From: Malachius bipustulatus
Taxonomy: Eukaryota; Arthropoda; Insecta; Coleoptera; Melyridae
Assembly (NCBI GenBank): GCA_910589415.1
Contig: OU342632.1
Location: 17,177,507 to 17,241,506 of the forward strand
Reading direction: 5' to 3'
Length of the DNA stretch: 64,000 bases
Both the position numbers and the translations under genes were made by a program. The notes under the pieces are model-generated. The model worked only from the letters and a program-made list of their open reading frames with translations. It did no database searches and was not told where the DNA came from. Positions 47,600-58,745 of this stretch are shown piece by piece. Numbering within the stretch: position 1 is the stretch's first letter; each line of letters begins with the position of its first letter.

Positions 47600-47968
47600 T
47601 TAGCGGAATATAATGAAAGATGGCGCTATAAAAATTATCTTGAAGGCAAAGAGGTGGAGCTTTCTAGTGGAGCTTTTCAGAAATTCTCTGAAAAGTTTAA
47701 CTATAAGTGGTGGTTTGAAAAGAAATAGTTTGTATGTAAAAAAAAACAGATTTTCCGCTCCACTTTCAGAAAATACGGCATCGTATTCGAAAAATGCAGG
47801 GAAAATACAATGAAATGAGCTTCTGAAATCGAACAACACACTTCGACCAGTTTCACAAAATAAGATCAAATTAAGAACTTTTATCTAACTTACTTTAACT
47901 TCAATTTTCCATTTTGATTGATTCTAATCTTCCTCAGAACTTATTGAAAATCATTTCAAAATATGTCG
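47600..47968. repeat. Copy of the 52-kb dispersed repeat
   Basis: ATGAGCTTCTGAAATCGAAC and CACACTTCGACCAGTTTCAC near 47812-47856 match the repeats at 51757-52400. The block TTCACAAAATAAGATCAAATTAAGAAC is the inverse of 52245-52275. It directly abuts the pogo-like transposon, which therefore inserted into an older repeat. Confidence 0.55.
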
Positions 47969-48259
47969 TAGGGGAGACTGGGGCCGATTTGAACACAATT
48001 CTGTTATCAACGTTTGTTGGCTTGATATGACAATTTTCAAGAACAGTTTAGTGCAGATATGTAGTTTGTTGTGTTACTCAACAAATGGTAGGGACTTTTT
48101 ACGATAACATAAATAAATTTAATTCCAGATTTATTTAAAAAAAAAAGTTTCATTTGCCCAATTCTTCCCCTATGTGGGGCAGAATTAAACGAGCGTGGGG
48201 CACATTTAAACAAAATACAAACTTTCAAATAAAATCAATATTTTAGTAGTAAGTATACT

Positions 48260-51256
48260 TTATAACACGTTATAGCCATAAAATCTAACTGGAAATTTCA
48301 AATACGATGCTAGCCGATTGCTACCCTTCATTCCGACTGGCTTAGGCAGTTTGGATTCAACGTCACTTCTAGAAACAACTGAAATATCTTCTTTTTCAGG
48401 GAAGTAGAATCCACAGTTATTTCTTCTTAAAAATTTTATGGTATACTCAGGATAACCACTGGATTCTATTTCTTGTACTTGTCCAACATAGTACAGAACC
48501 TTTTTCTTTGTAGGAAACTTGACCAAAAGAAAATCGTTCACCTCTATAACTTCATGATCCAGAAGCTGATTCAAATCATTGTCGTCAGATTCTATAGACA
48601 TGTCAACATCAGAGTCTTCATATTTTACAGATTCATGATCAGAGTCAGATGAGTCGGGGGATATCTTTTTCTTTGATATTTTTGCTCTGGGCTTTTCATT
48701 ACTCTTTGGAATAAGATTAGAATTTTTAAAAAAGACATTCTTGACAACTTTTGAATTTTTTTCACTGCTACTCCCTTTGCTCTGGTTTTGTTTTGAAGTT
48801 CTTGTTCTATTTCATTCTTTTCAGGAGTGCTTGTGTAAATTTTACTTTTTCCTGCTTTTCTTTTTCTTGGATTTGTTTTTGGAGTTGCTTTTGGATATGG
48901 TCTTATATCTTCTACTTGTGGCATTTTACTAGTATGTTGTTTTGACAAAAATATATTATTGACTAACTCTTCAAGAATATTTTTAACATATTGTACTACA
49001 GGAGTAGAAAATATGGAATGTATGTCTTCACTAGTAGATGTGGATGTGCAAGGCTGTGGGGCTTGACTGGAAAGAGACTGACGGCTGTCGTTTTCTTTTC
49101 CGGAAGGCTCTGGGCGGTCGGTAACATAAGAAGCAGCAAAATCTGCATCGTTGAATACCAATCTATTGAGAGGCCATAAACCCGTTGTAGAAAACGCTTT
49201 AACAATGTTAGCAGGAGTGAATGATTGTAAGTAAGGCTCCGCAGTCAACATAGCGATTTCGTAGATAGATACAGGGTGATTGATTGAAACGCCACATTAG
49301 AAAAAATTCGACTTCCAAATGATCTAGGCATCTGAAATTTGGAACTTAGGCAACATACCTATATAACGAGTCAAAATGAAATATTACCAAGATGGCAGCA
49401 CATTTAAAAATGGCGAAAGCAATGGCCATCTTTGTTTTTTTAAATGGGACACCCTATATTTTATTGCATTTTCAGATTGTCTGAGAAAATGTAATAACAA
49501 TATTGTTTATAGTTGCATTTTAAATTGAGTAGGCTATGAGTTATAAACAAGTGAAAATCGCAATTTTCCAACTTTAAACCCATTTACCACGAAAACGGCT
49601 AAAGATATCAGAAAACGGCTTACATGTCCCTATCTTAATTTTTTATCTGGTATCCTACTGTATAGTTTAAATGTTTATGCAGGATGATGAAAAATCTGAT
49701 AATTTTCACCATGCACCTTGTATAAACATTTCAACTGCATAATTGGATGCCTTATAAAAAGTTAAGATAGGAACATGTAAGCCGTTTTTTGATATTATGG
49801 GCCGTTTTTGTGGTAAATGGGTTTAAAGTTGGAAAATTGCGATTTTCACTTGTTTATAACTCATAGCCTACTCAATTTAAAATGCAACTATAAACATTAT
49901 TATTATTACATTTTCTCAGACAATCTGAAAATGCAATAAAATATAGGGTGTCCTATTTAAAAAAACAAAGATGGCCATTGCTTTCGCCATTTTTAAATGT
50001 GCTGCCATCTTGGTAATATTTCATTTTGACTCGTTATTAGGTATGTTGCCTAAGTTCCAAATTTCAGATTCCTAGATCATTTGGAAGTCGAATTTTTTCT
50101 AATGTGGCGTTTCAATCAATCACCCTGTATAGGTCTTCCTGGATTTGTGGACATAAAATCGTTAAAGGCAACTTTGCATCTGCTCTTGAATGGGCCGTAC
50201 ACACCAACGTCTAAAGGCTGCATTCGGTGAGTACAATGTGGTGGGAATGATAAAATAATTATTCCATTTTCTCTAGAATAGTTGATTGCTTCTAGCGTAA
50301 CATGAGTTTTATGATTGTCTACTAATAGTAAGACTTTATTCTCTCTATTGGTAAAAAAAAATGCTTCTTTATGTGCTCTAAGACCTTGAGAAAGCCGTCA
50401 GATGTCATCCAACCATTATCCGAAGCAAACCCGATGCTTCCTGGAGGTGATCCATTCAAGAAGCAATCCTTCATTCTTTTTCTTGGAAAGATGTAGACAG
50501 GTGGGATAGATCTTCCCGATGCTGTTATTATGCCACAGAAAGTGACAAGAGATCCCCGTTCACCAGATACACACTGCCCCACTTGCTTTCTACCAGTTTC
50601 TGCAATAACCCTTGGCGCTTGAAGAACTGTCGTAACACCCGTTTCATCGAGATTAATTATTCGATCCGGATTGAGTTCATATTTGGTTAAAACTTGAACA
50701 TAATTTTCAAAAAAGTGTGTGACATTTTCTCTATTGAATGCGGCCGCTCGGGCTAAACTGGTGTTCTCTGGCTTTCTATATGAAAGGCGTGGATGCCTTT
50801 TCATATAGGATCGCATCCATTCTTCGCCAGCAAGTTTTGTTACATCCCATTTAGATGGATAATTTTTCAAGCGCCACAGCGTATTCAAATGCTAAATCTC
50901 GGGTTAACTTAAAGGTGAGACCGAAGTTTATATTTAGAGCATCTTACTAAGTATTCTTCTAATTGATCTTCCTCTTGTTTGGAAAAAACCTGTCTTGATG
51001 CATATTTTGATGAACCTGGTGCTTTGGACTTGGATTTGGAATCTCCATCGGTATCATTCCCCGAGTCTTCCAATGATTTTTGCTTTAAATGCTGCTTCAA
51101 GCGGAAAAACAATGTCGATTTATTGACTTGAAAATTGATAGCTATGCAGTTCTAATAGAAGTATTATTTTGGATAATATCGGCAATCGCGTTCTCCAAAC
51201 TTTCTTCGCAGATGTTGTGCCTTTGGGTGGGTTTTTCTTTTATAAGAACGAACCAT
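48260..51256 (-). pseudogene. pogo/jerky-like DDE transposase, broken
   Basis: Read on the minus strand from an ATG at 51256 (MVRSYKRKTH). The N-terminal HTH segment (NNTSIRTA...NKSTLFFRLK) and CENP-B-like region (EEDQLEEYLVRCSKY; EEWMRSYMKRHPRLSYRKPE; TSLARAAAFNRENV) come first. The DDE nuclease follows: RIINLDETGV (first Asp), SFPP...QPLDVGVYGPFK (third Asp) and, in a second frame, LLLVDNHKTH (second Asp). After the foldback, IYEIAMLTAEPYLQSFTPAN and GLWPLNR continue. The C-terminal domain (VNDFLLVKFPTKKKVLYYVG, 48260-48601) ends YGYNVL. Frameshifts occur near 51200, 50925, 50355 (a nine-A run) and 48800. All three catalytic Asp residues remain visible. Confidence 0.9.
49272..50127. mobile_element. 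CAGGGTGATTG foldback inserted in the transposase gene
   Basis: 856 bases from CAGGGTGATTGATTGAAACG to the inverse CGTTTCAATCAATCACCCTG, flanked by a duplicated TA. The arms are almost perfect inverted copies of about 390 bases, with a short centre near 49690-49720. Removing it with one TA restores the reading frame between GRP and IYEIA of the transposase, so the insertion point is certain. Confidence 0.95.
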
Positions 51257-51756
51257 TCTAGCAAAAGAAAAAATAAACCATATTAAAGACAATAAAAGTT
51301 AAGTTATACATGAGGCAGATTTAAACAGATGTGGGGTAGATTTGGACAGTCCAAATCTGCCCCATCTTCTATGTCCAATTCTGCCCCAAGGTGCCAATTT
51401 ATATAAAATGCCTAACTTCACTACCGTTGATTGCTTTCTGAATTATTTGTTGAGGTTATGTTGACGTCAAGTAAATTCTATTCCCGCAAAAAAATCTAAA
51501 TTACATCAAAATTTAATACACAAGATGCTATGAGCTTACATGTAAAAGTTGTCAATACTTACTTTTGAGATCACTATGCGAATTTTATTCACTAAACTTT
51601 TTCAAATAAAACTTCAACACCTGCAATTACATCTGCTTATAAACAATGAAAATACGGTTTGCTGATGAAAGAATGGTTGCTCTGTCAGAATGTTTTGGTG
51701 GGAAATTCAAACTGTTCAAATCTGCCCCATGTTCAAATCTGCCCCAGTCTCCCCTA

Positions 51757-52540
51757 CTACGAATTTATGGGATAGCCTATATTACCAGAATTTTAAATTT
51801 CGTAATCAGGGCCGTACTTGAAGAAAATTTAAAATTTGATAGAATGGCACATTTTCAGATCGACTTTTGAAAAAAAAAAACGACATCGGATTCGGAAAGT
51901 ACAATAAAAAATGCTCTGAAATGAACTTGTTAAATCGAATGTGTTAGCCGTAAAATTGTTTCCAATGTTCCTCTAAATTCATTTGAAATAATTTCAAAAG
52001 CTGATTAGGTACCTACTGCAAATTTACGCGATAGTCTATTTCCAGACTTTTAATTCTAGGAACTAGGGCCGTACTTGGAGAAAAATTTGATGGCATTTTT
52101 TGAAAGAAAAGTACATTTTTCATTTGATTTTCGGGGAAAACGTCATCGGATTCGGAGAGTACAGTAAAAATGCTGTGAAATGAGCTTCTTAAATCGAACG
52201 GCACACTTCGACTAGCTTCACAAAAATCGATTAAAAATTCGATGCAAAGTTCTTAATTTGATCTTATTTTGGGGAACTGGTCGAAGTGTACCGTTCGATT
52301 TAAGATGCTCATTTCATAGCATTTTCCTGTACTTTCCGAATCCGTTGTCTTTTTTTCTGAAAGTCGATCGAAAAATTCGCTTTTCTGTCAAAAAAGAGCA
52401 AAATATTTATTTTCTTAGTTAGTAGTGCGCTTTAGTAGAAGAGTGTTTCAGCTAAATCTCGTTGCGGATTTCGTGAAACCGTTGCAAAGATATCGCCGTT
52501 TAAAATTTATGAGCAATCACATAAAACACCCTGTATTATC
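51757..52540. repeat. Dispersed repeat with internal palindrome
   Basis: Two direct copies (51757-51960 and 52017-52210) share CAGGGCCGTACTTG-like, ATCGGATTCGGA..AGTACA and GAAATGA.CTT.TTAAATCGAA blocks. The second is followed by an inverted copy at about 52265-52400 (GGTCGAAGTGTACCGTTCGA; TACTTTCCGAATCCGTTGTC), making a palindrome centred near 52240. ACACCCTGTA at about 52526-52535 looks like a right end of the CAGGGTG group, with no matching left end found. Confidence 0.6.
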
Positions 52541-54321
52541 TTCCTTATATATTGATTACCAACAAAACTAAATTTGTCATAGATTTGGACTTGCCTCTAT
52601 TCTACGTCGCATATTTAGTCATGATTCACCCTGTATATATTTTGTATAGACTTCTGAGATTACCATCAGAACCAGAACACGTGCATTCGACATTATGTAA
52701 AAGAAACGGAGTTCATGAAGAAAAGTCGTTCATCCTGAACTCGTCTGTATACCAAGAAGCATCCTTACCTTACACAAATGGCTCTAAATTCTTAAACGAT
52801 GAAACAAACTGTAACGTAACATTAACGCAAGGGTTAAATGACTTTTAATGGTCGGCGTACAGGCAACTCATCTTTACACAATACATGTGTGTAGGTATGC
52901 AGATCCCAGAGCGTCATCAAGCAAGAGTCAAGAGAGTGAATCTGAGTAAATGAACCTCTCCCACAGTTCCAGGGGTTGATTGATAGCGCCCGTCCAATAA
53001 CAATGCCCCATTAGTACCTACCCAACTACTTGCCCCCGTCCCCATTACACCTGCCTAATTGTTTTAGCTGCGTGTATAATAGAGCAAAGGGAGCACTGTC
53101 GGGTGGCCCGACCTGGACGGGATAGTCTGCCTTCTGTCTCACTGGTACCCATAACAAGCTGTTTACGTACCTACTTCCTATTACGTGTCATGTTATACGT
53201 AAACGTAAGTACGTTATATGCGTGTGTGTGTGTGCTTGTCTTAGCCATTATAACTCTAATCCAATTACGGGATAATTTGCTGTATTATGATACGTATACA
53301 TAATAATATATACCTTATATAGATATAATACGCACGTGCGTGTAACACCTCATGTTTGTTCCCCAGCTAGCGGGAGAAGAGATGGGGATGGGATTATGGG
53401 AGTGAGTCCTCGTATACGAGTAGTTGACGAGGAACTTTCGGGATGTTATTATTAACCGGCGTCAACTTCATCCTGGAACTCCCAGAGGTGGGTCTGCAGC
53501 TGGTATACCTACCTACTGGTAATTTATTATTGTACCTATGTTGATGTTATGTGAACCGACATCGCGTTTACCTCGTTCCATTATTAATGGGAAATGTGTT
53601 CGTATTACTTCTTGTCTTGTTCGGAGCTAGCCAGTGAGACTTGGAAGTCATAAAATAACTGTGAGAATTACAATTATGTAAATATTGTTAAGGTTTAATA
53701 ATTATTGTAAATAAATAATTAGTGTGTGAAAGTAATTATAAGTATTTATTAAATAATTGAGTCCGAAGTTATTAAATATAAAGGGTTTAATATATTATGT
53801 GCCTACTTTATTAAACATAAAAACTCCTGATTTACCATCAAATAAAACAAGGTACACCTGCCAAAATTAAATTAAAACGAATCTTTTAAAACCTGATGGA
53901 ATTTAATGTCCCTACAAAAATTTCCAATAAACTTCTAATTATTATTGTTGTAGAAACGCAAGCATTAGGCAGGTACACGACGAGCGCTATTAAAATCAGT
54001 TTAAAGATGTTGGAAAAATTAATTACACATCCATAGTCCCGACTCCCGATGCTGTAATTAAGAGACTTTCCATCGGGATTTTTATTAGATTTTTTTGCGA
54101 TTTAATAAAATCCACTTTCGCAGTAAAAGCGTCCTTTAACTCAGATAATAATCAAACCCAAGCCAATATTCTGTTCAATCGTGGAGAATTTTTGACTATA
54201 ATACGTACGATCTTTAAAAATGCTATAATTTTGAAAAAAATTGTTTAAAAAAAATTACTTCTTATCAATAAATCAAATCGTGCAACGTGATATGTGCTCA
54301 TCAATTCGGTTTCATTTGCAG
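52541..54321. other. End of putative intron 1
   Basis: A 98-codon frame (52552-52848) partly overlaps a transposon-end-like CACCCTGTATATA at 52627; I do not recognise it and do not call a gene. A GT repeat lies at about 53221-53236. The stretch ends in TTTCATTTGCAG, the acceptor of the first clear ADAMTS-like exon. Confidence 0.4.
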
Positions 54322-54529
54322 AGTGTAAGCTGGTCAGGAGTGGTAGGCAGTATAGACGGATCCCCCGAGCAGCAGGACTGCTCCAGCTGCCTCCGAGGCA
54401 CTTGCAGGAGCATCAACGGCCTCTACACCAGACCGGATCTTCCAGCCGGTTACTCCCTGGTCGCGCAGATTCCCAAAGGATCCTGCAGGGTGCTGGTGCA
54501 GCAGCTCAAGTACACCAGGAACTTTTTAG
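54322..54529 (+). CDS. ADAMTS-like exon: Cys-rich end and spacer start
   Basis: Encodes SVSWSGVVGSIDGSPEQQDC, then CSSCLRGTCRS-type cysteines, LYTRPDLPAGYSLVAQIPKG and VLVQQLKYTRNFL. The C-x2-C...C followed by GxFTxxxLxxGYxxVxxIPxG is the standard junction of the ADAMTS Cys-rich module and spacer. The acceptor is TTTCATTTGCAG, the donor GTGAGT at 54530; it ends in phase 1. Confidence 0.88.
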
Positions 54530-57500
54530 GTGAGTCATGAAAAATAATTAACCCCCAGCTTACCAATTTTTTTATAGTCGACCTCAATATTTATAGTTAA
54601 TGATAAAGTGATTTAGAATTTTACGAGTATATTTTTCATAAAACTGCTCTTGGTAAAAGTTAGTTCGGAACGTTATTACGATCGTATATTATGGAAATTA
54701 CGTCTATTACCTATAGAATAAGAAAAAAACATGGCTCTATCGCTAGTGTCATTGGAAAGTTTTAAGAAAGAATGATGGAGAAATGTATGGCTTTAATGCT
54801 TCTTAGGTTTAATTATTCTGACCTTTACTAACTCGAAAATTTATCAATCTGACATGGCTTTAAAAAAATACGAACTAACGTGGCTTAAAAAAAAACCGAT
54901 CCGACAGAACTTTGCAGGAACCGAACTGAACTTTCTCACTGGGATTTGCGAAAACCCAGCTTCACGCAGTAACTATCCCCGGAGAAATAGGTAAATTTGA
55001 CTTTCAAAATATTATCGACTGTATGGTAAACATCTTTGAAGTCAGAAATAGGTACATTTGACTTTATGGTAAATATAACTTTGAAGTTAGAAATAGGTAA
55101 ATTTGACTTTCAAGGTATTGTCGACTGTATGATTAATATAACTTTGAAGTTAAAGATAGGTAAACAAAATGGTCAAATAGCATCATGTAAAACCCAATTT
55201 TCACCCTCTTGATGGTAAATTTGACCATGAGAATATCTTCTTAAGCAAATTAACCTAATATTTCCTGCAACAGTCGAAAATTAAGTAAAATACATAATAT
55301 AAGTGATTTGGACTAAAACAGGATTCACAAACCGGGCTTCACAGAAATCAGGTTGATTGGGATTTAAACACTTCACAGAAACAAAATTGGCAGTGAGTGG
55401 CAAAAATTGTTACTCTAGAGGCCTTGATTCTTTAAAAATGAGGCCGATTGTTTATATTTTTATATACTACCTCACAATAGCCATGCAAGATTCGATTTTG
55501 GATAATAGTTGCGTTTAAACTAAAATAATTAGTAAGTATGTACCTGAATGGGCGTAGGTACTTACATTGTTAGAGGTAAAATGCGCAAAATTGCATCGCA
55601 CGGGAATTATTCTCGTAACGTAACATTCCTGCTAGCTGCTGGTAGATGTTTGCGCCCGGGGTTGCTGCATAGTTCAGGTTAATGTCTGATTCGAGCCAGT
55701 TTATGTAATATCCTATGTAATCAAGGTACGTTTATCTTAATCTCATATAAGCAATTGCCAAGTATTTATTCGTGAATAATTGCTTTGGGCTCGAAGGGAT
55801 GTAAGTATGCGTAAAAGGTAAGTTGTATATACGAGTAGGTACCTAACCGCAAGTTGAAATATGACAGTCGGTCATCTATCTTGCTATTATTCTCTCCAGC
55901 AGGAATTTACATCAAAGAGGAAGTAAATTTTATAGAAATTCCAACTCTTTGAGACGAGAATGGTTTTATACTCTCTGGCAAGCTCTGCTATTTTATGACA
56001 TTAACATAATACCACCTCACTGCATTATAAAAAACTCAGAAACGGAAGCTCATGCAAAGCCTTATGTCGTGTCTGACCAGATCTATTAATAAATTATTTC
56101 CAAGTACCTAAAACGACCATCGAAAAAATCTCCTTACATCTTGCGCTAAGCGATCCAAGCGCGACTAAAGCACTAATAAAATTGTATTCCGATCAAGATT
56201 ATGACACCAGCCATGCAGCGCACCAGATTTTTTTAAATTTTAATTACGACATTTTTCTTCGACAGCTCTAAAGAACGTGAACGGCTCGTTTATAATAAAC
56301 GGAGACTGGAAATTCAGCAACAGCCGCATCGTCGAAGGAGCGGGCACGAAATTCAACTACGTCAAGCAGGACGGAACTTCTCTAGAAACAATTACCGCAC
56401 CCGGTCCACTAGCGAACGCTGTCGACATTATGGTAAGTAAAAATTAAAGACGAATAAACACCTCTAACAGCGATAACTCTCCTATTTTAACCAGATAGTG
56501 AACTACCAGGCAAACCCGGGAATCAAATACGGCTATTCCATCCCAACCGATCCGACCCTACCCAAAATCGCCCCGCCGTTAGTCAAACGACCCGCCCCCG
56601 ACAAAACGGGAACGGGTGTAGTGAAAACGAGAACAATCAACGACCTCACAGGTCAACGCGACGAACCGAGAACGACGGTCTCCCATCGACGTACCAGATT
56701 GAGGCGGCGCTTCATGTGGAAGATCAGCGGAATGACCGAGTGTTCCAAAACTTGTGGTGGAGGTGGGTCCTGAAATTGTCTATTTCACATTTAATTCCTT
56801 TTCGACTTTACACAAGTACCCATCTAATAGGAACCCAAATGGCTGAGATAAGCTGCGTCCATCAAACCACCCGCAGCCCCGCCGCCGAGCGCAAATGTCT
56901 CCATTTACCCAAACCGTCGCCCCCGCCTGTGCGCTGCAACGCGCGCGACTGTCCCCCGGAATGGCAGGGGTCCTGGTCCGAGTGCTCGGCGACTTGCGGT
57001 CGCGGGTTGCAGGAGCTCGTTTACAGCTGCCGACAGGAGCTGGACGACGGCAGGAGCACTGAGATAGCCGAACACGCTTGCCCAAAACCGCGGCCGAGAG
57101 GGGAAAATCGGTCCTGCGAACGAGAACCTCTTTGCAATGGGATCGAGGACTCGGACATGGGCAGCGAGAGGAAGGCCAGAGAGGAGAGCGGCGGGAGCAA
57201 AGTTTGGATCAGCGGGCCCTGGTCTGAGGTATGTAATTATTATGTTCGAATACATTAAAAAATCCAACCCGATGTTTATTTATTCCAGTGTTCAGTATCA
57301 TGCGGCACCGGTTACCGAACCCGCCCCGTCACCTGCCCGTCGGGATTGTGTCACCCGGCGCTTCGTCCCCGGCATGCCGAGTACTGCGACACGGGCCCCT
57401 GCTCCACAAGCGCCCCCGTCGCCGCCACCGAGTCTACCTCCACTCCCGCCGCCCATTCTTGGTTGGTGAGCGAGTGGTCGACGTGCACGGAGCCGTGCGG

Positions 57501-58745
57501 CGGCGGCGTGCAACGACGCTTGGCGCTGTGCGCGGTGGTCAACTGCGAAGAGACGACGAGACCCGAAATCGAGAGGGCTTGCCACAGCGAGGAGAAATGC
57601 GAGCCCCAGTGGGTGACCGGAGAGTGGGGAGAGTGTCAGGAGGAATGCCAAGAGGGAATCGAGGGGAAGGAGGTGAGTTGTATTAAGTTTGAAAAATGCG
57701 GACAAAATTATTTTTCTCTAATTATTTTATTTGAATTCAGCATCGCAGAGTCTACTGCATCACGTACATTCATTCCCGCCCGCACATCTCAGGAGAGCAG
57801 CTTTGTCCTTCGGCGAGTCGCCCCCTGTCCACTCGCCCGTGCCCCATTCGTTGCCCGGCTCGCTGGTTCATCGGGGATTGGGGGGAGTGCTCTTGTCCGG
57901 CTGCCGTGCAAAGACGTACGGTCAGGTGCATGGATAAACACGGAATGCCTGCACGCCACTGTACTGAGGGAAGCGCGCCTATAGCTAAGAGACCCTGTAC
58001 GTGCGCTAATGTTGGTAATGTGGGTGCTGGCGGGGCTGAAACGCCTCCTGTGCAAGATCAACCTGTCGATAGTAAGTACCTTACTATAGCTCTACTAAAG
58101 AGTGAGCTAGAAAAAAATAAAAACTAAATAAACTGGCAGTCGGTCATGGCTTTGAAATATCTGCGAGACTCAATTCTTAACATGGAAGACGTAGGTCCTG
58201 CTTATCTTCTGTCGAACTCTTTCATATATGGCTTACCCCGCCGGTCAATTTTTTGTATATTTTGAGATCTGAATGGAAGTAAAGCCACAAAAGCTTATTT
58301 TTTGACGATCGTGATAAGCTCAATTTTTTGCAATCCAGGTTAACTCATTTATAAAATATGTGCCTATAAAATTGGATTCTACAAATTAAAGGGTTGACAA
58401 CTTTTTGAAATTAATGGATTTTTGTTTAAGAATACACAAATTGCCTCCGGAAAATAAACCTTTAATAATTAAAAACCTTATAGCTATCAGTCTGTCGGTC
58501 AATAATTTTCCATCAGAAGAGTAACCACAAATTCATTGTAACTAACTGAATAATTTTCAATTATTTTCTTCCATAAATGTGTGATTTTCTCCAAATTTCA
58601 TGTCCTTACTGTTATGATTCCAGCCTCCTGTGTTGATAAAATCAGGAACTGTTACTTGGCGGTGCAGGCGCGCCTCTGCCAATACCCGTACTACGTGAAC
58701 CACTGCTGCGTGTCCTGCAGAAGAGCGCCGCACATCCAGGAGTAA
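54322..58745 (+). CDS. ADAMTS-like secreted matrix protein (THSD4/ADAMTSL4, lonely heart type), seven exons
   Basis: Spliced coding parts: 54322-54529, 56266-56432, 56495-56762, 56831-57228, 57289-57672, 57741-58071, 58624-58745. All junctions are GT..AG and all phases match, giving 625 residues here. In order: end of a Cys-rich module and ADAMTS spacer (residues about 1-155), basic linker, six TSP1 repeats (about 210-560) and a PLAC domain at the C-terminus. No metalloprotease is present in the window. Spacer plus six TSP1 plus PLAC is the arrangement of vertebrate THSD4/ADAMTSL4 and fly lonely heart, glycoproteins that organise fibrillin or collagen matrices. The ortholog is inferred from layout; an ADAMTS protease with upstream exons outside this window, or papilin, are less likely alternatives. 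Confidence 0.88.
54530..56265 (+). other. Intron within the ADAMTS-like gene, with a short tandem repeat
   Basis: GTGAGT...TTCTTCGACAG boundaries. At about 54985-55165 three tandem copies of GAAATAGGTAAATTTGACTTT...AACTTTGAAGTTA occur (units about 60, 45 and 62 bases). No further exon is seen. Confidence 0.7.
56266..56432 (+). CDS. ADAMTS-like exon: spacer core
   Basis: Encodes ALKNVNGSFIINGDWKFSNS, then RIVEGAGTKFNYVKQ and ITAPGPLANAVDIM. The INGxW...GxGTxFxY pattern with GPL...D is the beta-strand core of ADAMTS spacers; the INGDW form is closest to the THSD4/ADAMTSL4 side of the family as I remember it. Phase 1 in, phase 0 out. Confidence 0.88.
56495..56762 (+). CDS. ADAMTS-like exon: spacer end, basic linker, start of TSP1-1
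   Basis: Starts IVNYQANPGIKYGYSIPTDP, the last spacer strands. A Pro/Lys/Thr-rich linker with HRRTRLRRRF follows, a possible furin-type cleavage or heparin-binding cluster. It ends in FMWKISGMTECSKTCGGG, the beginning of the first TSP1 repeat. The donor GTGGGT follows at 56763; the intron is only 68 bases. Confidence 0.85.
56831..57228 (+). CDS. ADAMTS-like exon: TSP1-1 end, TSP1-2, TSP1-3 start
   Basis: Completes TSP1-1 (CVHQTT...KCLHLP...CNARDCP), then EWQGSWSECSATCGRG with its six cysteines forms TSP1-2. An acidic/Gly-rich spacer precedes WISGPWSE, the start of TSP1-3. The W-x-x-x-W-S-x-C Trp pattern is a usual site for C-mannosylation, and CSATCG fits O-fucosylation. High GC content relative to the flanks. 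Confidence 0.88.
57289..57672 (+). CDS. ADAMTS-like exon: TSP1-3, TSP1-4 and TSP1-5 start
   Basis: CSVSCGTGYRTRPVTC continues TSP1-3 to CDTGPC. A Ser/Thr/Ala-rich linker is followed by SWLVSEWSTCTEPCGGG (TSP1-4, ending ERACHSEEKC), then PQWVTGEWGECQEECQEG, the start of TSP1-5. Codon-perfect phase 0 at both ends. Confidence 0.88.
57741..58071 (+). CDS. ADAMTS-like exon: TSP1-5 end and TSP1-6
   Basis: HRRVYCITYIHSRPHISGEQ, LCPSASRPLSTRPCPIRCPA complete TSP1-5; RWFIGDWGECSCPAAVQRRT and CMDKHGMPARHC form TSP1-6, closing with CTCAN. TSP1-6 lacks the usual CSxxCG form (CSCPAAVQ), a known type of variation in the last repeat of ADAMTS-like proteins. A Gly/Ala/Pro linker leads to the PLAC exon; donor GTAAGT at 58072. 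Confidence 0.86.
58072..58623 (+). other. Last intron of the ADAMTS-like gene
   Basis: GTAAGT...TGATTCCAG boundaries, AT-rich, no further exon recognised. Reading through from the previous exon would stop within about 20 codons. Confidence 0.8.
58624..58745 (+). CDS. ADAMTS-like last exon: PLAC domain
   Basis: Encodes SCVDKIRNCYLAVQARLCQY, PYYVNHCCVSCRR, APHIQE and TAA. Six Cys in the order C-x6-C-x8-C-x8-CC-x2-C define the PLAC (protease and lacunin) module, which is always at the very C-terminus. The protein ends nine residues after the last Cys. Confidence 0.93.

Larger units (their letters stand above)
47971..51754 (-). mobile_element. pogo-type (Tc1/mariner superfamily) DNA transposon, inactivated
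   Basis: The terminal inverted repeats begin GGGGAGACTGGGGC and continue with GATTTGAAC, at 47971 and (inverted) ending 51754; TA lies outside both. Subterminal copies of the CTGCCCCA motif cluster near both ends (48150-48200, 51310-51390, 51720-51754), likely transposase-binding sites. A single transposase gene runs on the minus strand, broken by frameshifts and by a foldback inserted at 49272-50127. Confidence 0.92.

Noticed and set aside
52552..52848. A 98-codon open frame near the right side of a dispersed repeat
   Set aside because: Its beginning overlaps a transposon-end-like CACCCTGTATATA and it has no recognised motif.
56780..58061. Long open frames on the minus strand and in other plus frames across the ADAMTS-like exons
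   Set aside because: They are shadows of GC-rich TSP1 exons. The chosen frame has the ordered Cys/Trp motifs and consistent splice phases.
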